A stretch of DNA of 64,000 nt, taken from the NCBI GenBank assembly GCA_964525045.1, contig CAZGFD010000007.1, positions 1 to 64,000 of the forward strand, read 5' to 3'. Every line of letters starts with the position of its first letter. Position 1 is the stretch's first letter. Shown in pieces: positions 19,401-25,794 of this stretch. The translations under genes were made by a program, and so were the position numbers. Below the pieces are notes generated by a model. The model was given only the letters and a program-made list of their open reading frames with translations. It was not told where the DNA came from and did not search any database. Origin of the DNA: G020348185 sp964525045 (GTDB taxonomy: Bacteria > Nitrospirota > Nitrospiria > Nitrospirales > UBA8639).

Positions 19401-19724
19401 ACTCGGCTACATACATTAACCCCAGAGACTACTGCAAATCTCGACCGATTCATCGTAAGCTTCAAGAAATGGGGATCCTATTTATTCGCTCCAGCAATTA
19501 TGCGCGAAGGAAAACAAGATCCTAATGTTCTGACTGATGCTGGTATCGTGAAGCACGAGTTCATTGAAAGGAACGCTTGGGAGATAGGCCCAAATGACCT
19601 TGATATTGCTTTAATCACCCCTGAGACAAACCCTGTTATATCTCCAGACGTCGCCAAGCCACCGGTTCTGGAAACATTAAAAAAGAAAAAAGACATTAAA
19701 GAGTCTAGGAAGAATCATGGCTAA
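16470..19724 (+). CDS. Mrr-like PD-(D/E)XK nuclease fused to a helical-repeat (TPR-like) region
   Basis: A 1084-residue protein. N-terminal domain (about 30-190): a helix with E50/E53, then GPVGGGDSKVDSET with D78, then FAFAMSAKKKW with K115-K117, followed by KRIYFVTNQ and VIILDKTWI strands. This is a restriction-endonuclease fold of the Mrr type; the usual E/Q of the ExK motif is S here. Residues about 210-640 are helical repeats of TPR character (for example LLLQRGIQHLKAKRYYLAID). The C-terminal 400 residues have no family I know. ATG at 16470 with AAGGA before it. Domain build matches anti-phage or conflict proteins: a repeat sensor plus a nuclease. No partner gene is adjacent. Function is inference. 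Confidence 0.85.
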   Translation: MSSPSSPRAFLKGRRRNSFSDSVIVKTAALNRSMLDQHLETLTIRGQENEFAEFTRKLCQLEICPNLRPQTGPVGGGDSKVDSETIPVSSQTQLAYYQGEDNQSKDLFAFAMSAKKKWTEKVRNDVRKINALSRGYKRIYFVTNQAARDKTRADIEEELTTECGAEVIILDKTWILDRVFTNRREMLAIEELEMGSGLEEVVEVGPLDLQRRKKLQELNASIDEAVSKDMITHRVVGNAIDAALLAKELDDPRTDVEGQFERAIRMARQYGNKEHLFTALYQKAWATFFWFEDFNTFLELYDEVEPLAVESRSIFAVERLSNLWALLLALAVKLDLVSKELLNKKKETLCTVLKEIVANEASPSASVHAEAMLCMLALTTLPDNNQDEGAQFRKLRDILDRGNTLIGFPFEPIVSLLTELDFVFSGIKEYEELQEHLVEIVTKRRGDIPAAELLLQRGIQHLKAKRYYLAIDCLGRSLHRFYKHESKNQLVRALALLGGAYQEVGLLWAARGALLNAAAHATSDFWVYNEINTAQLRCYDQLKLIEVQLGRVGPALDWHAVHLPLAMQLASTDEERGVVLQRSIHFGTLLGLLLIKTRDEDLKAVEKLPDTLIDMNLVFAGFGLVYRLTGKEGLSDSFIQQLEGEEPETFFGYWLSQPKREELPDFPDFYLPNDVKLRSRTLGCEFIVNTKKSSPEIEISEYVSAALESFLSTAIKLHAVPRNRIAIVNIIRDESLGADLSYKFNTDGKSTIDVTCGNFNPHSLSKEEQFKISSKVSEIVLHLIAGTIMFPDPEVDLEKLFKDEEAGSRAFDFSSPLIRLGNVFGLNHKRSILEWIKDTNKTYPYVPGRFPLTIPPRSHREVPPPSESVGEESLSHADLQCNSIIRMDLWDSASWQGAVYLTAEHIPPIVGLLFKDEKSARAIFQDWKETFGEEDMEDTIHLVVARGIDVKNPSWYRMGVGTKIDPTKLSGRRIATATRLHTLTPETTANLDRFIVSFKKWGSYLFAPAIMREGKQDPNVLTDAGIVKHEFIERNAWEIGPNDLDIALITPETNPVISPDVAKPPVLETLKKKKDIKESRKNHG

Positions 19725-19790
19725 ATCGGTAGCCAAGTGACCGTTCACCATTGATTTAGCCTAATTCTCTGGGCGGTCTCACGCACCTCC

Positions 19791-19980
19791 TAATGCCGCC
19801 ACGACTTCAGCTCCTGTTTTAAACTGCAACGAGAGGCGCAGCCGTTCCTAGTTATACACCACTACCACCAGTCTATGATGGCCTGTGCTTCCGCTCACAC
19901 ATTGAGCTCCCTGTTGGTCCGCGAACTAATTAAAGAATCGGACTGAATCAATCGGGAACGGTCCAGGTGGTAAGCTTCTC
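19791..19980 (+). repeat. Degenerate ~190-bp direct repeat, right copy
   Basis: Pairs with 15995-16182, same orientation and length, bracketing the nuclease-repeat gene. A partial third copy (GGCCCGGAAACTAGCC...) is at 20488-20535. The rest of 19981-20074 contains nothing recognisable. Confidence 0.5.
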
Positions 19981-20074
19981 ACGCTTCAGGGTCCAAGATG
20001 AGCGAGTTACTTAGAAGGAAAACACCCGGTAAGTCCAAGTTTAGAAGTCGGTCTAGATTGAAGTTAAGAAACTA

Positions 20075-20282
20075 GTATTTACCCTGATCCCGATTTTACT
20101 CCCGGTTTTGGTGCCGGTTCTGAGTCCATCTCAATCCCTCTAAATCACACAAAAAAGTGATAATCGCCTGTCTTGATAGGACGATTGTACTGCTCTGTCC
20201 CATTTAATCACGCTGGGTCATCATCGACTTCGGGCCCATTCTGGATTTGGCTGCCCAGGTTCGATCCCTGGTCCCCCAGCCA
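20075..20282 (+). repeat. Att-region repeat, copy 2 (arm region plus tRNA-Gln half)
   Basis: Unit of 208 bases: starts GTATTTACCCTGATCCCG, includes TTTACTCCCGGTTTT, then TCTGTCCCATTTAATCACGC, and ends with the 45-base tRNA-Gln 3' half at 20238-20282 (one mismatch to the tRNA). Homologous units are at 51129-51348 and 54684-54880. The D-arm and acceptor 5' strand are absent, so this is not a tRNA gene. It marks the junction between elements A and B. Confidence 0.85.
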
Positions 20283-20309
20283 ATTTTTCTTCCTTTTCTT
20301 TTCAAGCAT

Positions 20310-20480
20310 TTACACCTTGTTGTGCACTGGCAAGCCAGCCATACATCCGCTTCCATCGATAAAACGATTGTTCGCAGGTGCCATGCTTGCGGAAAAGACC
20401 CTGCCGATCCGGGAGCGTTCGGCTTCCCTCAGAATCGCGACTATTTGTTCGGGTCTGAAACGTTTCCGTCCCATCATTAA
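20310..20480 (-). pseudogene. IS3-family orfA remnant, frameshifted
   Basis: The minus strand reads MMGRKRFRPEQIVAILREAE in one frame, then LFRKHGTCEQSFYRWKRMYG in another: the canonical IS3 OrfA N-terminus and helix-turn-helix, split by an indel. No orfB follows. It lies just inside element B. Confidence 0.75.
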
Positions 20481-20656
20481 GCTCTTTTCTGGCCCGGAAA
20501 CTAGCCAAAGAATTGGACTAAATCAATGAGAAACGGTCAGCTCTTCTTTTCATCAAAAATTTCTCTATTTTACAGGACTCAATAGTCATATACTTTAAAT
20601 CAAGCAGGAAAGTTTTCTTTTGGGAATTCTGATTCTTTCCAGGAAAGGAGCTACCA

Positions 20657-21673
20657 ATGGATCCCATTCGAGTTGCCACGTTTAATGTGGAAAATCTTCT
20701 TCAACGATTCGATTTCTATCGCTTTGGGAGTCTCACAACCGAGCGCAGCCTCAGAATACTTGGGGTGGAGGACCAAGAGGAGGATTTACCACTTCGGAAA
20801 GCCCTATTTGTCGCGCTCAATGACGACACCCGCCAACAGACAGCTCAAGCCATACGGGATACGGGTGCGGACCTTATCTGCCTTCAAGAGGTGGACAACC
20901 GCAATGTGCTCGACGATTTCCACCAGTTTTATGTGAGAAAATCGACTGATGTGCACTATGGATGGCGGCGTTTAATCGAAGGCAATGATCTGCGAGGGAT
21001 TGACGTTGCGGTCATGTCCAAGAGCTGGATCAATGTTATCTCACATGCCGAACATACGTTTGCGGATTTCGACCTCTTCAATCAGGCACTGGAGGATTAT
21101 GGTTTAAGTCCCGGCGACTCCATTTTTCGGCGTGACTGTCTAGAGGTACAAACGCATGTAGGTCCGAATAATACGGATCTCACCATATTTGTCTGCCATT
21201 TCAAATCGATGAGTGGAGGTCGTGATGAGACAATGCCTGTTCGGGAAGCTGAAGCGGCCGCAGTACGTCAAATTATCGTCAATAGGTTTGGTCAGAATGC
21301 GGCTCAAGCCGATTGGTTGGTGATGGGAGACCTTAACGACTATGTGGAGGACAATGCCGGCAATCCCATTCAACCGAGCGGCATAGATCCCTTGCTCGAA
21401 AATGGCTTCTCAATAAATCTTGTTGGCAATCTGCAGGTTGGAGATCGCTGGACACATTTTTACACAGAGGATAAGACCTTTCATCAACTGGATTATATAT
21501 TGGCATCTCCGGGATTGGCGGAAAAGAATCCTGGTGTCCAACCGGATATAGTCCGAAATGGGCAACCCTATCGCGTACCTAATATGCCCAACGTCGCTCG
21601 TTATCCCCGTGTGGGTTTTGATCGACCGAAGGCAAGTGATCACTGTCCGGTAGCCGTCACCCTTATGGTCTGA
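20657..21673 (+). CDS. Endonuclease/exonuclease/phosphatase (EEP) family protein
   Basis: A 338-residue metal-dependent phosphodiesterase fold (DNase I-like). Visible motifs: FNVEN (N10, E12), LICLQEV (about 73-79), VMGDLNDY (about 219-226) and the terminal ASDHCPV with H329. AAAGGAG precedes the ATG. There is no signal peptide, unlike secreted ExeM-type nucleases. It is convergent with the last gene of the eCIS operon, 91 bases apart, inside the same att-bounded island. It could cut nucleic acid or act on a phosphate ester; an eCIS cargo role is only a positional guess. Confidence 0.9.
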   Translation: MDPIRVATFNVENLLQRFDFYRFGSLTTERSLRILGVEDQEEDLPLRKALFVALNDDTRQQTAQAIRDTGADLICLQEVDNRNVLDDFHQFYVRKSTDVHYGWRRLIEGNDLRGIDVAVMSKSWINVISHAEHTFADFDLFNQALEDYGLSPGDSIFRRDCLEVQTHVGPNNTDLTIFVCHFKSMSGGRDETMPVREAEAAAVRQIIVNRFGQNAAQADWLVMGDLNDYVEDNAGNPIQPSGIDPLLENGFSINLVGNLQVGDRWTHFYTEDKTFHQLDYILASPGLAEKNPGVQPDIVRNGQPYRVPNMPNVARYPRVGFDRPKASDHCPVAVTLMV

Positions 21674-21764
21674 TGGAGTGGATAGTATCCTTTTTTGTCT
21701 GGTCGAAGGACAATGAAGAGGAGCTCCCTACCTTCGATTCCAGCCAAAGGTTGGCCTGGCAAAA

Positions 21765-23726
21765 TCATTGTTCAGGCGGAACAATCCAAAACCACATTTC
21801 AAAATCACCCCCCGGAATACCGTTCCCACTGGGCAAAATTAAATCCGTTGCCGGTGAGTTAGGGATGGTGGATCGAAGTTTCCCCAACACATTACCATCG
21901 AGGTGGAGATCGGGATCATTCAATCCCCAGATAAAATTCCCTTTGAGGACCAGTCGGGCAAGAATTGATTCTATTTCAAATGTCTGCAGTTGTTGGAATA
22001 GGGAATTTCCCAGCTGTTTTATCGTTTGAGGTAAAGGATTCCAGGTAATTTTATTTTGAGAAGCATCGTGGGAAGCTCCCACAATTGCCCCAAGGATCAG
22101 TGGAGTATATGCCAAGATGATATTTTGGTCCCCCAAAGTCCACAATTCTCGATCAGCCTGGGTTAAGGGGTAGGGGAGATCTACAGTCACAAAACAGGTG
22201 GCCGGGTTAATGCTAACGGGGTCAATTGGGTGGTCACAGAGAAACTCAAGCCCATCCTGCAAATGATTGGCAGGAATCACGCTATCGTTGGCTATCCTCA
22301 AAGGGGAGGACTGTCCAAAGACAATCCTTTCGACATGGATGCCTGGTTTTGGCGAAAAATCGGTTGGTATTTGTGAAGATTCCGTTAAAGGAGAAAAAAA
22401 CTTTCGGCAATCCGAAAGAACGGTCAAGACAGGTGGGCCATTCTCATTTTCACCGGATTGGACTCGTATAATGGCCAGCCGACAAAAATGGCGATGAATG
22501 CCATGGGGCGGGGCTTGCACCAGCTCTTCAACGGAACCATCGGCCGTTCGAGCAGCGAATAACCAATGATCTAACGGACGAAGTACCCCATCACCGACCT
22601 TTTCAATGGTGCATTGAATACCAAACTCAAGTTCGATGGGAGTTCCATCTGAAGGGATGGGTATAACTTCTGATCCCGTGTGATCCCAACGAAGAATGCG
22701 CGTGTGCCGTTTGGGGTCTGGATTGCCTTGTGGGTCCACCGGAAACATATTGGGGTCAAGAGGACTTGAAAGGGAGATAGTCTGTTCTCCCTCATTTACC
22801 GCCTGAACTGTCCGCATCACCCCGGGCAAACCCGAAAACTCTCGCCAATCATCGGTGATTTCAACAAAATCTCCGGGTTTAAAACCTGTAATCACATCTA
22901 ATTTAATACGCTCAACGGTAAGCGTTGTGCCGTTGATATTGAATACAATGGTTTTATGCGGACCAGAGTTGCGTGACCATTTGCAGGTAGCATTCCCGTT
23001 CTCAAGTACCTCATGGATTTCCACCCGATAACATTGATTCTCAGGCCCCCTATATCCACTTGCACCGGGCAACCAACAAGGACCCTCCGAATTGGGCTCA
23101 TTCAAAATTGAGGTTGATAATAGTCCAGCCGATGGCTGAATGAATTCGAACCATTCCTCAATGTCTTCATCTGAGGTTTCACAGGTCCAATCTATATCCC
23201 AGGGAAAAGTTTTGACTTGCCACACAGTTTGAAGCCTCGTCGCCGTATCAACTGAAGCCAGTGCAGGTTCAAGGATGTCGGGATCTTCGACATAAGTCAC
23301 TTCCCTTTGCCAAACTTCAAGGTAGGCAAGATGAACTCCAAGGCCTAACGCTAAAGGCTCCGTGGCAGGAAGATAGGGTTGCTCGGTAAACCGAATGGCA
23401 CTAGTTCCACGGTTTTCACTCAGGGCAGGGTCGAAGGATTCAGGAGGGTTTCCGTGATTTTCTACTAGTTGCCCATCAATGTAGATTCGGCCAACACCAA
23501 TGGTAAGATTGTTTGTTGAGTCGACACCAATTTTAAAGCTATCCGGAAGATCGGCTGGTACACCGCAGCGGCCAATAGTATCGAGGGTTGTGGTCCGCTT
23601 CTGCCGATCATTTATGGTGCTGTTGGTATTCCAATCGGAATCCAACTGAACCCGTCCCTGCTGCATCAACACTTGACTGAAATGCTTTTTCGCATCAAAA
23701 GATCTTCTGCTATAGTCACCGCCCAT
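21765..23726 (-). CDS. DUF6519-type protein of the eCIS locus
   Basis: A 653-residue protein whose N-terminus (GGDYSRRSFDAKKHFSQVLM, then QQGRVQLDSDWN) is characteristic of the DUF6519 family found at the end of phage-tail-like clusters. The remainder is beta-rich (for example YRVEIHEV, CKWSRNSG) and may form an exposed baseplate or fibre structure; the repeated DPDLHLDGN region at the C-terminus is unassigned. Last gene of the operon, 25 bases after the gpI-like gene. Its structural role in the particle is inferred from position. Confidence 0.8.
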   Translation of the reverse strand: MGGDYSRRSFDAKKHFSQVLMQQGRVQLDSDWNTNSTINDRQKRTTTLDTIGRCGVPADLPDSFKIGVDSTNNLTIGVGRIYIDGQLVENHGNPPESFDPALSENRGTSAIRFTEQPYLPATEPLALGLGVHLAYLEVWQREVTYVEDPDILEPALASVDTATRLQTVWQVKTFPWDIDWTCETSDEDIEEWFEFIQPSAGLLSTSILNEPNSEGPCWLPGASGYRGPENQCYRVEIHEVLENGNATCKWSRNSGPHKTIVFNINGTTLTVERIKLDVITGFKPGDFVEITDDWREFSGLPGVMRTVQAVNEGEQTISLSSPLDPNMFPVDPQGNPDPKRHTRILRWDHTGSEVIPIPSDGTPIELEFGIQCTIEKVGDGVLRPLDHWLFAARTADGSVEELVQAPPHGIHRHFCRLAIIRVQSGENENGPPVLTVLSDCRKFFSPLTESSQIPTDFSPKPGIHVERIVFGQSSPLRIANDSVIPANHLQDGLEFLCDHPIDPVSINPATCFVTVDLPYPLTQADRELWTLGDQNIILAYTPLILGAIVGASHDASQNKITWNPLPQTIKQLGNSLFQQLQTFEIESILARLVLKGNFIWGLNDPDLHLDGNVLGKLRSTIPNSPATDLILPSGNGIPGGDFEMWFWIVPPEQ

Positions 23727-23751
23727 GGTTTGTCATTCCTTTTACTCAGTG

Positions 23752-25794
23752 TTAGGAGGAATAAAAAATCCCAGCTTCAAGTCCAAATCGCAGATATTCA
23801 TCAAGACGAACCTCTAAATTGGATTCGCGTTGGGGGGCATACAAATTATGAAAAACTCCCATCTCTGCTTCATCGTCTGCCCCAGTTCGTATTTCAAGTG
23901 GTGCCGTTTGAGTTAATTGGCCATATCCAGGGTCTCCGTAGTTGAGAGAGGTAAATTGGGGACGGACGCGCAAGGCTTGCTCGGCCTCACGAGGTTGACA
24001 CCGATAACGAGGAGGGACGTGGGAGTCTAGCGGGAAATATGAAAAACGGACACACCCCATTTGGGTCCTCTCTGAAAAGACAGGAGCCGACCATGTATCA
24101 TTATCCCCCAGCCTGGAAAGAAAGATGCTGTTGGAGGCCCATTGCAGGTGTTGAGTGTGAACTTTGCCAATGAGGGTACTGTTTTCAATGTGCAAGAACC
24201 CACCAACCAAACTCTCACCACCATCGGGTGCCGCAAATGCCACTTCAAATTCCTCAGTGGCATCAACAAAGCTGTTGGTTATCCGGGCTGTAGAATCTGC
24301 TGCAACTCGCAATCCCCCAACAATACAGCGATCAATATCGACAACGACATTTGATTGATGAATAACCAGACTCGGTTGGGATGGATTGAGGGGATGTTCG
24401 ACATGAATCAGAGTCAATTCAGGAACGAACGTACAATGCTTAATTCTCAATTGGCGGGGCCCGGTCCCACCCTGTGGAACCTGAATGGAACTCCCCGCAA
24501 TTAAGAGTCCGTTCAGTGTGATGTCGTAATCACCGGTCCTGCGGACATCAAAATCATTCCCGAGAATCAACGTGGGGCGGTGCGTATTCCCCGCTCGAAT
24601 TTCAACCGATCCAGTGGCGTTGTTGGGCATGGTCAAGGATTCTTCATATCTGCCGCTGTCGGTAATCTCAATGATTCCACCATTGGTGAGTTCGTCAAGG
24701 GCCTGTTGAATGGTGTTATGCCCCGCAGATGGAACCTGAACCGTATTAACCTGGCCACCAACAGTCACAAAGGTTGACGAACGGTCATATTCGCCACCAG
24801 CCATGTTGGTACTAAAGCCATAATGAAAGGTAACGTGTAGATCGTTCGGTGGGTTATCATTGGGTGAGAAGGCAATGCGACCCAACTCGGGATCAATTGC
24901 GCAGAAACCATCAGGTGGTACGTGAGCCCAGGTGCCCCCCCCGGAATCTGAAAGATTACAAACCATAAGAGCATGAGTTTGCTGGACATCATCCCCATCA
25001 ACGGAAATATAAATGCTCTTTTTTTCTTCTTTGCCGTAATAGGCATTTAGGAATTCGTGCAGCACCCTTCGGGATATAGGCATCGGAACATTTATCGGCT
25101 CAGCGAGATGTGAAATGACATCTTCCCTTTGATCGTTTGTGTACAAGGGGGTATTCAAGCCAAGAGGACTAAAAAAGTATCTATTGGAATCCAGCGGAAA
25201 TGCCGGACAATCAGTCAGGGAATGGGCCATAATTCTCCAGAGAAAGATGGCTATGTTTGGAATATTGTACAAGCCCTGCCGGGTGCGAATACGCCGTACG
25301 TCCACCGTATGGGCTATACGATCAAATGGAGTGTGCAACCGCTCTAATGGTTCCCATTGCCGCAGGTCCGGCGTTACCAAACGCTCTGGGCGAAGATGAT
25401 TCATATACTGGGTCGTCCCAAGAAGCTGAAACGCTTCTACCACGCGAGCAGGCCAGCCGGTGACATCATTGGCTAGTTGTTCCAGCATTGTTGCGGTGCC
25501 TTTTCGGCGACGGTACGCGATCGTATTGGCAACCTCCGCCCGTGGGCTGGTGATCTTTGGGGCCACCCTGTGCAACGGGCGATAACCAATGAGGTCACCA
25601 ATATAGGGGATAACCCACTCCGCACAGGTTTCTATAAACAGATCATCGTAAGATTGCTGGAGGTCATGTTCGAGCAGAGTGAGTTCCTCAGCCATCACGG
25701 AGAACAAATTCTTAAGGGGGCCATCCTGCTCAAGGTCTCGAAGGCGGTAAACCGCAGGAAGGAGCTCATAGAGGCGATCGGCGGTCTGAGTCAT
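23752..25794 (-). CDS. gpI-like baseplate/tail protein fused to a beta-helix region
   Basis: A 680-residue protein. N-terminus (YELLPAVYRLRDLEQDGPLK, WVIPYIGDLIGYR) matches P2 gpI-type tail proteins that join baseplate wedge to fibre. The middle (about 375-560) has a right-handed beta-helix style of repeats beginning TIQQALDELTNGGIIEITDS and continuing with VEIRAGNTHRPTLIL, GLLIAGSSIQV. Such folds bind surface glycans in tail spikes, so this may be a receptor-binding part. It overlaps the gpJ-like gene upstream by four bases (ATGA), a sign of translational coupling. Confidence 0.82.
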   Translation of the reverse strand: MTQTADRLYELLPAVYRLRDLEQDGPLKNLFSVMAEELTLLEHDLQQSYDDLFIETCAEWVIPYIGDLIGYRPLHRVAPKITSPRAEVANTIAYRRRKGTATMLEQLANDVTGWPARVVEAFQLLGTTQYMNHLRPERLVTPDLRQWEPLERLHTPFDRIAHTVDVRRIRTRQGLYNIPNIAIFLWRIMAHSLTDCPAFPLDSNRYFFSPLGLNTPLYTNDQREDVISHLAEPINVPMPISRRVLHEFLNAYYGKEEKKSIYISVDGDDVQQTHALMVCNLSDSGGGTWAHVPPDGFCAIDPELGRIAFSPNDNPPNDLHVTFHYGFSTNMAGGEYDRSSTFVTVGGQVNTVQVPSAGHNTIQQALDELTNGGIIEITDSGRYEESLTMPNNATGSVEIRAGNTHRPTLILGNDFDVRRTGDYDITLNGLLIAGSSIQVPQGGTGPRQLRIKHCTFVPELTLIHVEHPLNPSQPSLVIHQSNVVVDIDRCIVGGLRVAADSTARITNSFVDATEEFEVAFAAPDGGESLVGGFLHIENSTLIGKVHTQHLQWASNSIFLSRLGDNDTWSAPVFSERTQMGCVRFSYFPLDSHVPPRYRCQPREAEQALRVRPQFTSLNYGDPGYGQLTQTAPLEIRTGADDEAEMGVFHNLYAPQRESNLEVRLDEYLRFGLEAGIFYSS

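Larger units (their letters stand above)
1781..20282. mobile_element. Integrative element A at tRNA-Gln (integrase, RHS, prophage scraps, Mrr-like gene)
   Basis: Bounded by tRNA-Gln core copy 1 and copy 2 (one mismatch). The integrase gene lies immediately inside the left end in the orientation usual for tRNA-targeting islands. The interior is a patchwork of an integrase module, a tRNA-Gly att scar, the RHS giant gene, decayed phage packaging genes, IS3 scars and a nuclease-repeat gene, which suggests repeated insertion and decay. Boundaries are inferred from the repeats only. Confidence 0.6.

Noticed and set aside
20238..20282. A second tRNA-Gln gene
   Set aside because: Only the 3' half is present; no D-arm or 5' acceptor strand upstream. 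The same holds for 51304 and 54836.
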